NCBI GenBank assembly: GCA_933228895.1
Contig: OW121854.1
Location: 93,362,609 to 93,426,608 of the forward strand
From: Platycnemis pennipes
Lineage: Eukaryota > Arthropoda > Insecta > Odonata > Platycnemididae
Length of the DNA: 64,000 nt
Direction: 5' to 3'
The notes beneath the pieces are model-generated. The model saw only the letters and a list, made by a program, of their open reading frames with translations. It made no database searches and was not told the DNA's origin. The position numbers and the translations under genes are program-made. Positions 21,760-32,840 of this stretch are shown here, piece by piece (positions within the stretch are counted from its first letter, which is position 1; every line of letters starts with the position of its first letter).

Positions 21760-22510
21760 TATTTACACTCTTTCAGTGTCCCCCCTAGAACCTAGGAAAT
21801 GGTGTAGATTACCTTACTATGGCATTCTCTCTTCCAAAACAGCTAAAATATTTCCAAAAGATAAACTTAAAATCTCTTTTTACAATCCAGAGACGTTGGG
21901 TAGCCTCCTGTGCCACTCGAAGGACCACTTTAACTCCACCCTCCAGTCGGGAGTGTACAAGATAAAGTGCAGTGATTGTGCGAAGTGCTATATTGGGCAG
22001 ACGGGTAGGAACTTCGCCATCCGTATGACTGAGCACCGGAAATGTTGGGAGAAAGAGGACTCATTTTCTCTCGTGGCCAAACACCTTTTGGACAGAGCTA
22101 ACTACTGCCTGTTCCACCCTGAGATACTCTATGTGGAGAGGAAAGGCCGGAGAATGGACGCTCTGGAACATTTTGAAATTGTTCAGCAAGGGGAGGAGTA
22201 CCTCATGAATGATCAGCTGTTCAAATGTCACTCCCCACTCCTAGCCATTCCATTCCCTAAACCACACATTGACTCGCCACGAGTGCCCCCCCCCCCCCCC
22301 CCTCTTACCGCCGCCCCCCCACCTAACACCTCCCTCCCCTCGCCCAACACCTCCCGCCCCCTCCTAGTTGTATGTGTATACCGCTCTCTCCACCGAATAT
22401 TTTTGTACCTGATGATGGCTTCACGGCAGGAACGCGTAGTGCCACCATTAACACTGTGGAACAAGAGCTATATCTTGTGTTTTGTCATTAAAATTAAGTA
22501 TCATTTATAG
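21746..22510 (+). CDS. Penelope linker and GIY-YIG endonuclease (fragment, retroelement)
   Basis: A frame of 254 residues, the longest in the window. Residues 20-60 are the linker (WCRLPYYGIL, ISFYNPETLG). The nuclease follows with GVY at 69-71, Cys75 and Cys78 (a metal-site pair typical of Penelope nucleases), YIG at 82-84, TGR at 86-88, Arg93, EH at 96-97, SLVAKHLL at 108-115 and DALEHFE at 138-144. The usual catalytic Tyr, Arg and Glu are all present. After about residue 170 the reading is a Pro-rich tail produced by a poly-C tract and probably not meaningful. The nuclease would nick DNA for target-primed reverse transcription. It is joined to a broken reverse transcriptase, so it cannot act as a full element. 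ATG is at 21746, but the domain is really the second half of one long polyprotein. Confidence 0.85.
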   Translation: MAINNIYTLSVSPLEPRKWCRLPYYGILSSKTAKIFPKDKLKISFYNPETLGSLLCHSKDHFNSTLQSGVYKIKCSDCAKCYIGQTGRNFAIRMTEHRKCWEKEDSFSLVAKHLLDRANYCLFHPEILYVERKGRRMDALEHFEIVQQGEEYLMNDQLFKCHSPLLAIPFPKPHIDSPRVPPPPPPLTAAPPPNTSLPSPNTSRPLLVVCVYRSLHRIFLYLMMASRQERVVPPLTLWNKSYILCFVIKIKYHL

Positions 22511-22687
22511 GTAACATTCCACGTATCACGTAACTGTATGCCTAATGTTTTCCTCGGGGTAGTAGCATTGTGCCTCACAGTTGCATGGAAGTACTACATG
22601 CACGGAGTATTATATTTTTTGGCGTGTCTGCATGGTATAGAGTGAACTTGTTCTTTCTGATTTGCAAAGCACGATACTTGATCCTGC

Positions 22688-23850
22688 CGTTTCACACGAT
22701 ATCCATCCAGCACAAGACCTAGTGTGCTAGCCGCTACTTGATATTGAGGACGGAGTTTAGTATGACTGGAACCGTCCTGGGAGTTTTCACAGGATTATCG
22801 ACCTCGTGCTTGCTATGAATCGGTTATTCCATATGATTTCATACTAATTTAAAAATGAGAAGTTCGCACAGCGTTTGTAACGTGACTTGATTGGTCGATG
22901 GCTACTGGGCTACTAGGCACTACTAGAAATCTACATCTAAATCTACATAATACCCTGCAAGCCACCATAAACGTGTGTGGCAGGGGGTTAATTCTCACCA
23001 AACATGCACTACATATCATGCATAAAAAAGGATTAGAATTTATATAAGTACTGTTAAAAATTACACTATTTAAAAACAAGATAAGAATAGCAAAGCATAC
23101 ATGCAAAAACATGCTGTTAGTTGGGTTAGCTTTAAGTCCTTATACCAACATGCAGCTACCAATGTTATCCATTGCTACACTCGTACTGGATACATTTACC
23201 GTTATTCATATCCCTAATAGTACGAGGAAATAGGACATTTTGAATCTGTCAGTTCGGCAATCTATTTCTCTAATTTTGTGATTATGGTCCAGTCTACCAT
23301 AGTAAGTTGGGGTCCGCAAAATATTTTTAACATCATCACTGAAAATATGGTCTTGGAATTTGTTTAAGAGATTAAGTCTAAATTTCAACCTGCGATCTGA
23401 CAATGATTCCCAATTTTATTCATTTAATAGACTGGTTACGCTAATATGGTTAATATACCGTCCCTTTACAAATCTTGCCGATCTTCGCTGCACACGTTCA
23501 AGTTCGTTATTTAGACCGATTTCGTAGGGATCCCATACGCTGGCAGCATATTCCAAATAAGGTCTTACAAGGGAAAAGTAGCTAATTTCTCGTACATGAT
23601 CGTCACATTTACCCAGTACTCTTTTGACGAATCCCAGTTTACGATTCGCTTGACCCATTATTTCACGTATGTGTTTGCCCCAGGAATCTAGTACCGCATC
23701 AAGTATGATATCCAGTAGCTCAGCGAGTATACTAGCTAGCATGCTTGCCAGCCAGCATACTGGTTCTGTTCACACGATACTGGAAAGCTAGCATACTAGC
23801 GAGTATACTAGACCTTGTACTGCATCAAGTATCGTGTGAAACGGGCTTAA
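22688..23850. mobile_element. Inverted-repeat MITE-like element interrupted by a LINE
   Basis: CCGTTTCACACGATATCC at 22690 and the reverse complement of CCCGTTTCACACGATACTTG ending near 23846 are inverted copies. The right end is followed by TTAA (23847-23850). Internal small inverted repeats of GCTAGCATACTAGCGAGTAT type lie at 23725-23815. The LINE at 22930-23690 sits inside. The left TTAA is not preserved, so the assignment to a TTAA family is tentative. Confidence 0.45.
22930..23690 (-). pseudogene. LINE (CR1/L2-like non-LTR) 3' end with reverse-transcriptase C-terminus
   Basis: Minus strand: ANRKLGFVKRVLGKC, SYFSLVRPYLEYAASVWDPY, LERVQRRSARFVKGRY and SVTSLLNE, the classic region after the polymerase core of CR1/L2-type non-LTR elements. 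The codon after LLNE is TAA where the copy at 61.8 kb has TTA, a nonsense change. Reading resumes in frame with SDRRLKFRLNLLNKFQ. A one-base loss in the T-run after RFKMS shifts the frame at the end. The 3' untranslated part holds the CCCTGCAAGCCACC hairpin and a TACATC-type tail at 22930. The 5' side is cut at about 23690, inside the host inverted-repeat element. Confidence 0.85.
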
Positions 23851-24565
23851 TCATGGCCGACTTCATAACAGGCCATGACATGCAAATGTGGCAACATCGC
23901 ATGGGGGTCCTATTGCTTCTTCGTGAATGCATGGCGTCAGTACGTGTGGAGTTGATCGTGGTGACCGAAAACTAATTTTTAAATAGTTTTCTGTGAACAA
24001 GCCGTCATAACTGTGATACTCAGACGTGACTAAAGGTATGTAGAAAAATTTGGCATGATTATTATCAGTAGAAATTGAAAAATGCTTTATATTTATCAAT
24101 CTGTAAAATTGCTCGACCATGTGCTCACGCTGTGTGTTGAAAGTGAAGGTGATTAAATCTTGAACACTGGGCCCAGGGAATAGTTAAAAGTGGACTATTT
24201 TCTTACGTAAGGTGTATTTTACGCAATGAATTGTAAATGAATTCCACCACATCTGCCCGGAGACAACTTTATTAGAACATAATTTTATTACATTTGCCTA
24301 TTTTCTCAAGACAGTTGTTCATATCATTTGTTTTATAGTTATTAGTTTTGTTATATGGTTAGCGTTCTCGTAGTTGTGTTTAGTTCCGCGACTATGAATT
24401 CTCAAGCTCTAGGTACTTAGATTGTGCGTTTTGTGGATTAGTAATTTAGTGCACAATTAATGTGCGTTGTTTTGCCTGAGCTTTCGCATTTTGTGATACA
24501 CGTTCGTGTTTATCGTGATTAGGTATTAAACCTGGGCCCTGATTGGCAAATTTTGTTATTCTTTA

Positions 24566-26318
24566 TTGTTCAAATTTAGCATCACGTGCATTATCAAACA
24601 CGAAAATAATGGCTGCGTATTATTCTTCATTTCAAGATGCCCCGCCGATGTTGTTCCACGGTTTGCAAATGCAATTACACTTCGCAGAAGGAAGAGGGAT
24701 ACGTCACCGTGTTTTATTTTCCTGAAGAGGAGTGTCGTAGGAATTTGTGGCTGTTCAGGGGGGAATTATAATGTCTCTGTTGTGCAAGTCCTTGAGGCAG
24801 AGAAGAAGATTAGGGTGAAAAGACTGCTTGGACTTCGTTCCACCAGGTATGTACAAATTAATTTGCACAGCAATGTATTGGAGGAGGATGTGTAACAAAA
24901 TCGTGGTGGTGAGTGCTCTGATTTCACACAATTCCATGAAATTGTTTGTAAACATGATAGACATATCGAGGTGGACATGGATATCATTATGCACATAGCA
25001 GAGGTTTGGTTGTGATTTGTGCTCGAGTACCTTAAGCAACTGTGATGGGGCGACCAATGCATACTTTATTATTATTATTACATGATGACATTAATAGAGG
25101 TGGCTTGACAATACCGGCATCTATTGTAATTGACGTAGTGCGGCATATGCATGCAATCATGCAGTGCCTTATCCCAGTCAAATATGAAGAGGCTTTTCTT
25201 TCCTGTGCTGTGATTAAGCATCCTTGTGGGGATTAAGTGAAGTACTCTGTGACCTAAAATGTACGTTCCCAGTCCAGCTAATGTCTACTTATATGATTGC
25301 CGTTGAGAGACAATAGCATGCAAAACTGTAGGAAATGAAAAATGACCAGTAGTCCCATGTTGTAATAAATAACAAATTCTCTTTCCTTTTCTTCCGGGAA
25401 TTGTAACTTGTGTCGACCAGTCTTCCAATTAAATCCACCTGGAATGCAGGTCATTGAGATGTTTGACCACAACTGAAAATTCATATCATGTGATGTTAAT
25501 TTGATATAAGTGATGCTATTACAAATCAGTTTTTTAATTCAAGTTTTAGGTGAAGATTTGTACTAATAATTTATCCTTTTAAATGATGATTCTTTAACCT
25601 GCCTAAAATTTATTGGTTGGGTTTTAATTGTCAATGTGATGTCACAAATTTTATTTACTAAAGAAATTTTAAAGTGAGTTCCTACCCTGGGGAGATCACA
25701 TTTTCTGTGATTTATTTAGTGAGGACACTGAACCTTAGAATGTGTGGATATATACTAAAGTGCACATGTAGTTTAATAATAAGAATCATGTAGTGATCAT
25801 GTTACATTGGATATGTTGAAGATGAGGCATGTCACTTAATTGAAGATAAAAATTCACATTTTATGAATACACAGTTTACACTCAAATATAGGTAAAAAAT
25901 TTGAGTTCAAAATTCTTGTATATAATTAAACATTTCTGTGAATGTGGAGAGGTTATTTTTTGTGAATTTCATATGAATTTTGAAGTATGAATTTTAATCA
26001 CTCCACCTTTTTAATGTCTTCGGGCATAGTTGAATGTAAATACCTCCCAGTTTTTACAATTTTAATTCATGTTATTGATTTTACTTGATACATCATGTGT
26101 GGTATAGAAAAGACAGTGAATTGAAGGTATTAAAATATGACACCTGATTTACGTCTGTTTAGATACTTGGCATGAGTTAATGCTGACCAAGAATCCAACC
26201 ACGAAAATCTGACACATTATCCTTATTCAAGTTGTGAGGTCATACTAAGTTTTCTTTCTTTTTTCCTAGGAATATGGCCATTTGCGCTGACTATACTAGA
26301 GGAAACAGCAACAAGTAA
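24566..26318 (+). other. Possible two-exon transcription unit inside the TTAA element
   Basis: A frame open from 24566 reaches a textbook donor (CCACCAG/GTATGT at 24840-24852). A polypyrimidine tract TTTCTTTCTTTTTTCCTAG ends at 26269. Joining the two keeps the frame open for 15 more codons to a TAA at 26316-26318. AATAAA follows at 26458. The intron would be 1423 nt (24847-26269). The encoded peptide in this frame has no known domain, while the THAP-like reading is in another frame, so either a frameshift has occurred or the transcript is non-coding. The region 24850-26269 otherwise shows AT-rich sequence only. Confidence 0.35.
24637..24771 (+). pseudogene. THAP-like zinc-finger N-terminus (truncated exon)
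   Basis: From the ATG at 24637, 44 residues read MPRRCCSTVCKCNY near the start and VFYFPEEECRRNLWL later. The pattern M-P-x-x-C-x4-C, a short basic stretch, then F-x-F-P and a Trp eleven residues further on matches the first half of a THAP domain (C2CH DNA-binding finger). The later C-x2-H part is not visible. A run of six G at 24758-24763 precedes the stop at 24769; loss of one G would join the frame to the one open across the donor at 24847. The ATG fits because THAP domains normally sit at the protein start. A chance resemblance cannot be excluded. Confidence 0.45.
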
Positions 26319-26955
26319 AGGATACAATGGACTAATGCCTACAGAACACTTTTACCCATGAGGTCAAAATAAGCTATGTTTGTAAAGAAAAGTACATGTT
26401 GTTGATGGGATATCATCTCACAAAAACCTATATAACCTTATGTACATTGATTGTAACAATAAAAAATATTTACTCAAACGTTTTATTATTAAAAGTGGAA
26501 CAAATCCTAGGTATAGAAATGTATTTTCTTAGTTGTCATTAAGGTACTGTAGTGCAGGTTGATATTTCCTTTGATGTAATCGCGGTTAACTTTTTCACCA
26601 GGGGATAGGAAAGATATCTTACTTGGAAAATGTGTTTCAAGGGTTGGTTTTTCGCTTTTTCACAGCGTAAAATTTTCTACAACGTAAGTAAATTATCTTA
26701 CAATGATTATACTGTATTCAGCCTTATGCACGATGTTTCCAGGAATAATAAGACATGAAATGTGCACTTTTCTTGCTCTTGGGAGTCGCGATACTCAAAT
26801 TCACCGGTGAGGCCAAATGACGAGCACTGCGGTTAATCATATCGCACCCTTTAAGTTATTCGGGTAAACGCCCCCAAATGGTCTTTTAAGTTGGGGATTT
26901 ACCGGCCGGGACTGTGTGGTGATAATTCTTCAAAGCATATCTGCGGTTTCCTTCG

Positions 26956-27195
26956 CTACGGTATTTTTTTCAGGTCTCTGTATCTAAAAGAACTATCATC
27001 AATTTTGTTCAAAAGACTAAGGGCTAAATGAAAGGCATCAGCTTTATTTTGTTTCAAAGGGTAGGAATTCGGCAGCTCTCTCTTCCTCACGCCCCTCTGC
27101 CGCAGCAGACGATCACCGGACCCCGTAGGACCCCTATCGTCACGTGAAGCGATGTTGCCAAATTGCATGTCATGGCCTGTTATGAAGTCGGCCAT
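26956..27195 (-). other. 79-residue frame starting in the right inverted repeat
   Basis: The minus-strand frame begins MADFITGHDMQFGN inside the right terminal repeat of the TTAA element and continues inward, with KADAFHLALSLLNKIDDSSF near its end. The left terminal repeat encodes the same MADFITGHDMQ start on the plus strand, so the start is a property of the repeat. No domain was recognised. Being open across a repeat end is weak evidence of coding. Confidence 0.25.
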
Positions 27196-27206
27196 GGCTT
27201 AATAGA

Positions 27207-27275
27207 TGCTTGGTTATGTTTCACCCCCTGCCACACACTCTTGGTGACTTGCGGCGATATAGTTGATGTAGATTA
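27207..27275 (+). mobile_element. LINE 3' tail (hairpin family)
   Basis: CACCCCCTGCCACACACTCTTGGTG is followed by GATGTAGATTAA: the 3' hairpin and a trace of the ATGTAG tail, diverged. It adjoins the right TTAA of the 3.36-kb element, so that element may have landed next to or inside it. Confidence 0.55.
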
Positions 27276-27609
27276 ACATACCCTCATTTTGCACAGAGGT
27301 TTCATATTTCTGCTCGATGCTTGATAATTTACTCCTAATTTCAATAGGGAGGATGAATATAAGTTGTGTCGAGTTTGGAAAGAGTCCTGGCTCCCGAAAA
27401 AGCTCAACTGCTAACGTCTCCCACACCAGATTCAAATCGGCCCAACAATGGTACAACGGACATCGATGCTGCTATATATGGCCGAGCTGAAGCTGTTAAA
27501 CGCTCATTCTCTTCAAGACGCTTCCAGTACGAGGAGCGTAACTGATGAGTTTTTTTTAAATGAACGATACGCAGAATTGCCCGAAAAAAATCATCCTTCA
27601 CTACTCCGA

Positions 27610-28150
27610 AACGGGGTAGTTTACCATATTTTTTTATTGCCGGTCCTGATAGAGTTTGAAAAATAAGAAGACCCGTATTTTTCCGTTTTTATGATCCGTC
27701 GATTATTTCTCGAGTTATAAGCGGCGAAACAATGATGCTTTTAAACCTTTCGGAAAAGTGGGCGTGGTGCAACCTCTGACGTTATTGACTTCGTCCAATC
27801 ACAACTGAGCCCGCGAAGCTACTTCGCCTTATCGCAAAGGGGGGGACACAGCTGATTCTGCTAATAGGAGCGATTGCGACAGGATCTGTGCGAGCAGAGT
27901 CTTTCTGAGGACCCCAGTCCACTCCCTCCCATTCACCTAAAAGCAGTCAAGGACGGGAGGAAAATGACGTTAATGTTTTCACAGCAGCTTTTTCGGTGGG
28001 CGTCACGTTTTGCTTATTTTAATTTTTGATTTGTTAGTGAATGGTTCTGGTTAGAAGATAATTTTTCTCCACTAAAATTCGTATTTCTTTTCCATCTAAC
28101 AATTTCGTGTAAAAAAATGCGATTTCGGTTCCGAGTAAACGTCCTCATTG
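27610..28150 (-). mobile_element. T1 inverted-repeat element, copy 3
   Basis: Reverse orientation. The right end appears as ACGGGGTAGTTTACC at 27611 and the left end as GTAAACGTCCTCATTG ending at 28150, both with substitutions in the TIR. Internal blocks CGTCCAATCACAACTGAGCC and CAGTCAAGGACGGGAGG are clear. The divergent ends suggest an older copy. Confidence 0.75.
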
Positions 28151-28159
28151 CTGACATAT

Positions 28160-28245
28160 CTACAGGAAGAAATTTACTTCTATATCATACCCTGCGAACT
28201 GCAAACATGGCGTGTGGCAGTGGATGGGAGGGCACCATACTTTTA
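28160..28245 (-). mobile_element. Diverged LINE 3' tail
   Basis: ATATCATACCCTGCGAACTG ... GGCGTGTGGCAGTGGATGGG keeps the spacing of the hairpin pair but has many changes. A TCTACAGG remnant precedes it. Low confidence because only the hairpin is recognisable. Confidence 0.4.
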
Positions 28246-28302
28246 ACCCTGTTTAATTATGCTCAATTTTGTTTTTATTTAATTGCTCTTATATGTAATG
28301 TG

Positions 28303-28480
28303 TGAGCGTGGTTGCCCAGTGTGTAGAGAATTGTGCTGGAGACACCGGGGATCCTGAGTTCGAATCTCGGGATAGGGTTGAACGAGTTCCAGAAAAGTGG
28401 AGATATTTTCTGGGAATCAGATATTTCTTGGAGACTGAAGTCGGCACAGAGAAGGAAATGATCTTTAGTAGGTCATTTCT
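28303..28480 (+). mobile_element. tRNA-derived SINE or tRNA-like sequence, family S2
   Basis: GCGTGGTTGCCCAGTGTGTAG (box A region) and GAGTTCGAATCTCGGG (box B, about 28354) are spaced as in a tRNA gene, but the acceptor stem does not close. A body with CCAGAAAAGTGGAGATATTT follows. The 3' limit was not found. The next stretch, 28480-30530, contains no identifiable gene; it has a direct repeat of ACCACTTAGCGTACATAC at 29751 and 29798 and a moderately CpG-containing part near 29250-29500. Confidence 0.5.
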
Positions 28481-30532
28481 AACTACAAAGGCTCATTTGA
28501 GATACATAATGGTGTTGTTATGGTCGCAAATCGTGCGAAGGAGGAGAGAGTAATTAAATCTATAGGTAACGAACTCCATTCCTTTAACGTTCTTGGTGTT
28601 ATTCACTCTGCTGATAAAGTGTTGGGTCTTAATTCACAGTTATTTCAGAGACAGAGATAAATTCGACAGCCCTATACTTACTCAGAGGCCTTAGTCCGGC
28701 TTGGTGTCTCCGTGTTTGAGGAGCCATCTATCCTAATGTTTCCGGTAAGGCAAAATGAATTTTTTTACAAACCTATCGGATCTTATCTGAATTTTCTCTA
28801 ATTCCTTTATTAACCAGTTTCTGCACGCAGAAGCGGCAAATTCTATTTCTGAGCTAATGCGATGTGACTCCTTTCCATGACTTTTTCATTACAACTAAGC
28901 TTTTACATCACAGTCTGATATTAGGTACGTGCCAAACGAATGGGACAAAGTCGGAAGTACACAACATCGAAGCGAAACTCTTTGTCGAAATGTTCAGTTT
29001 CCTGTAATTTTGTTTATTTGTTTGGAATTCTTTTGGAAATTCTTCCACATCCGGTGAACTGGTGTCTTCGTAACCTTAAGCTAATAATAATATCGAAACC
29101 GGTCATCTGGAAGAAAAATTTTGTGGAGTGCGATTTTAACAACGCCCGGTTGGATTTCCCAGAATGGACAGTTCACTGCGGAGTTAGGTTCCTCTCCCCG
29201 TCAAATAGTCCCGCGAGGCTTTTTTGAGACACTCCACCTTTGCTCATCAGTCACGTACACCACAGGACACCAAAGTGGGCGGTCTTGACGGCGCCAAAAT
29301 ATTCCCGTCCCACAAGGAAAGCAATGAGTTACCACAGGTAAAGGCTTATGTGCGGTATTTCGGACGACGGCTCTAGATATTTACGGCCTGGAATGAGAAA
29401 CATGACTTCGAGAGAAGGAAAGAGCAATTATTTCCGCCCGGAAGAGGGCATCGTTTTTGGAATCGGTGCCCGTGGCGATTTGCGAACGGTTTAAAACATT
29501 AATCGCAACACTTCTGTGGTGACACGGTTGGAGCGAAAAGAAACTGAACGCGGAAAAATGAGTCTATTTTCACTCCTTTTGTGGTACTTAACATTTTAAA
29601 GTTTATAGACATTAAAAAGTACTGTCAAGGTTTCAAATGTCATTTTTTCCACTGACAGTAAGGAAAAACAACTGATAATAGATCGAAATTACAGCAAATA
29701 TCATTAGGATGGGCAATGTGGATTATAGGATTTTTAACACGCCTGCATGAACCACTTAGCGTACATACCGGACGAAAAATACGAAAGGAAAAGAAGGACC
29801 ACTTAGCGTACATACAACGCAAGGGAGTGTTTTTTTAATAGCTCTATATGTTTGGCACTTAACTGGAAAAAATTATTCAAGACATTTTCTTTATCTGACC
29901 GGCTGGATCAGGGGTTGGTAAACATTACAACCTCCCTTAGTTAGGTTAAGGAAGATTAACTGACTTCAGTACGATGAAATTTGGGTACAATTTCATTTTT
30001 ATTCATGTTTTAATACACATACAGACTCCGTAAGAGGCCGTATAAAACGTCATGTTTTGTGCGAAGTAGACGGGGCTTAACCCTTCCCAAGCACTCCCAT
30101 TCTGGCTTCATTGTCACCCATAGGATATCATGCCTCCTGGAAATTCTAACCTCCTTAGCTAAATTGGTAGCGTAGTTAATAGCAATATGATTATACACTC
30201 GTCGATAATACATGGTTGGTGTGGAACCTTCTCCTCACCACATACAATGCCGTGGTTTTTAGGGTGCAATGGAGATATAGAGGAACATGTTTTCCAATTT
30301 GGCCCTCGGAGATGGAGGAGGTATTGTAAAGGCTGTCAGCGATGAATAGAGGCTTTCAGCAGTCAATGTGCGAACTGTGTGCATTCGTACGAAAAGGGAA
30401 GCTTAAAAAGGAATACATAACCCTAAGTCAATTGTAGCCGAGGGAAGGAGAAATACTGGGAGTGTGAAAGTAAGCGAAAAAGTGGAAGGAAGAGGAGAAA
30501 GGGAAGTGAAGTGTGCTTGCAATAGCAATGTC

Positions 30533-30910
30533 ACAACTACATCTACATAATACTCTGCAAGCCACCATAAAGGTGTGATGCAGAGGGTGAATCTTCACCA
30601 TACACGCAATACCTATAATGCTTGAAGAGGATTACCAGCTACCTACATTGTAGTTGAACCATTTTAAAAAATATTCAGAGAGCAAAGCTAGCATACATAA
30701 ACGTAATGTTAGTTGGGCTATCTAAAGGTCTTTATACCGACATGCAGCCATCTAGGCAACCTATTGATATTTTAAAAAATATATTATTGAGTAAAATCAC
30801 GGCTATTCAGATCTCTAATAGTACGAGAAAAGAAGGACGTCTTAAATCTGTCGGTTCGGCAATCAATTTCCCTAACTTCATGTTTATGGTCTAGTCTACC
30901 ATAGTAACAT
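30533..30910 (-). pseudogene. LINE 3' end (hairpin family)
   Basis: Minus strand begins near 30910 with coding remnants (TNTAGTCGCC-side peptides such as IDCRTDRFK in degraded form, from CGGTTCGGCAATCAATTTCC on plus) and ends with the hairpin (CTGCAAGCCACC ... GGTGTGATGCAGAGGG) and a CATCTACAT tail at 30538. Several substitutions in the hairpin. 5'-truncated. Confidence 0.7.
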
Positions 30911-30969
30911 AGGACGGTAGTCAACTCAAGGTAATACGTATTTAAAGGTACCTATACAAAAATATTCTA

Positions 30970-31720
30970 CACCCACGGGGTTGCCCTTTAATTCACCTCA
31001 AGGGTAATTGGCAGAGGATACATTATCGCCAATCATGCACCAGATAGTACAGGAAGAGAAAAGCAATGTTATTACGAATAAAAACTAACTGTGGTGGATA
31101 GATTTACACCCATCATATGTTAATAAATGAATATAAACTATGGAGTAATATATTTGCTGGTGAACTATTTGTTTGAAATAAATTCTAAATGCATATAGGT
31201 AGGTAGGCATGGATTCAGTTCATATGCATTGGAGGGGTTAACCCTTTTCCAAATATTTTAATCCCTTATCTTTCTTGGGAATAGAGAGATTTTAAATCAA
31301 TTAGTATGAAAAGCCCATATTTCTCAACCTGTTTTCCTGATCAAACCAGGCGTAATAGGTAGGTATTCTTAGTATGCTTCCAACGTCACTGGAAAACAAA
31401 TTGGCTTCGAAATCACTTCATAGTCAGTCTAAATATAAGCCTACTGTCTGATAGCGATTTCCATCTGATTTTTTCTAATAAACTTGACAATCCTGCATAA
31501 TTAACAAAAATCTCGTTGATAATAAAATCACTTTTTTGCAACCGTTCAAATCCCATATTCAACCTTGTGACATACTAATATTAATATGCTCATAATGAAG
31601 CCTAACAAGGGAAAGGTAGTGTCGTTCTCTTATTTTAGCACCCAAATAACTTTGAGACCCAATTTCAACAATCCTAATATAGGTACAGTTTGATGTCCAG
31701 TTTTTTCAAAATATATTCCT
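30970..31720 (-). pseudogene. Older LINE 3' end (hairpin family, diverged)
   Basis: The pair TTCACCTCAAGGGTAATTGGCAG marks the hairpin near 31000. Plus-strand blocks GATCAAACCAGGCGTAATAGG (31340) and TAGTGTCGTTCTCTTATTTTAG (31620) are the complements of the N-terminal coding blocks seen in the 22.9-kb copy. Many indels. Between 31720 and 32400 nothing further can be named. Confidence 0.45.
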
Positions 31721-32403
31721 CAACATATTTCCTCGTTGGTTCCTACATGTTTGATATTTAATATCTCTTTGCGTATGCAACTATTCATTTTCCAGAATAA
31801 TTAATATTGAATGTAGAAGGGGTGAAGTAGAAAGCGAGCAGAAAAAGTTGGATAATGTCTTGAAGGCTGAAAGTAGGAGGAGAAAGCGATAACATTTCTA
31901 CTTGGGCGCCTGGGAAAATTGATTTCATTCGCAGATACGGTCAAAATGATCTAATTTCGTTTCGATTGTGCAGAGCGAGTATAATGGACTGAGAAAAATA
32001 TCAAATCCTATTTCGGGACCTTCCCTATCGCCACAAAAATGGGCGATAAATATAGAGTTGTTTCTCGGAACAGTTTGGTAAGAAGAATATTTTCGATTTT
32101 TACATATATTTATGCCCCATATCTACATTGGTATCATTTGTATATCTATGCATCGTGGTTTCTCAGTGATGGAACAAGGGATAAGTAGTGCCTAGCACGT
32201 AGGTGAAGTATAGTCTAAGTATCATATAGGATACAAGGTTTCTTATTTATAAAGATGGTAAAATACAATATTGCTGTTCTATCGTACAATGGTATAGCAG
32301 ATCATAAAGATAAAATATGGTTTATAATAATGCAGAGAGGTTAAAAATATCACTTTTCCGTCTTCAACAGGGGAAAGTAATAGCAACAATCATCGAATAT
32401 GCA

Positions 32404-32460
32404 ATCAACATCTACATACCCTGCAAGCCACCATAAAAGTGTGTGGCAATAAAAGCATTA
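32404..32460 (-). mobile_element. LINE 3' tail (hairpin family)
   Basis: ACATCTACATACCCTGCAAG and CCACCATAAAAGTGTGTGGCA: tail plus hairpin only, about 55 bp, the shortest insertion of this family in the window. Confidence 0.65.
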
Positions 32461-32840
32461 GAAGTTGCCTAAGAGATAGTTACTGCAGATATTAGCTTAT
32501 TTTACATTTCTGTGTAAGCGTACTACTTCCGTGAATGATTGGATCGGAACTTCAAATGTTTGCATAAATTTTGTACTGCGTCTGTCCCACTGGTTATCAT
32601 TTTTCATCAGAAATAGCTTTATATCCTTGATGAATGTAATTTATTTTTCATGGTGGGCAGTTTACATGTTGGTAATACATGTCTATGGTGAAGTCACTTC
32701 CTGCAACACATCCGGTCTGTGATTCGTAGGATACTAAGCAAATATAGATCCATAGAGCGTTAAGCAACAGACCGAAGGTATCGGGTTCAAATCTTGAAGT
32801 ACTCTAAACGGGTCCAGGTAACTTATAATGATATTCTACA

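Larger units (their letters stand above)
21413..22545 (+). mobile_element. Penelope-like element, 5'-truncated, with inverted terminal copy at its 5' end
   Basis: Order: an inverted copy of the terminal region on the minus strand (21413-21511, with GTCTCGCCGGACACAG in reverse), a perfect 19-bp dyad (21493-21511 and 21515-21533, loop TGT), the end of the reverse transcriptase, the GIY-YIG endonuclease, a poly-C tract (17 C at 22286-22302), CCTGATGATGGC, and the terminal region CTGTGGAACAAGAGC ... CTTGTGTTTTGTCATTA. The same terminal motifs occur at 35.1 and 39.7 kb. No clean target duplication was seen. Confidence 0.8.
23847..27202. mobile_element. 3.36-kb TTAA-flanked inverted-repeat element with a gene-like interior
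   Basis: TTAA stands at 23847-23850 and 27199-27202. Inside it, CATGGCCGACTTCATAACAG at 23852 is repeated as its reverse complement at about 27177-27196. The inverted match continues for about 50 bp (AGGCCATGACATGCAA, GGCAACATCGC) with few differences. The interior has a THAP-like exon (24637), a consensus splice donor (24847), an acceptor (26269) and AATAAA (26458). TTAA duplication is the hallmark of piggyBac-type transposition, but no piggyBac transposase is visible, and THAP domains are typical of P-element-type transposases. It could be a non-autonomous element that captured a gene piece, or a relic of an unfamiliar autonomous one. Confidence 0.6.

Noticed and set aside
22228..22464. Gly-rich minus-strand frame over the poly-C tract
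   Set aside because: Produced by the C run in the Penelope 3' region; no start context or domain.
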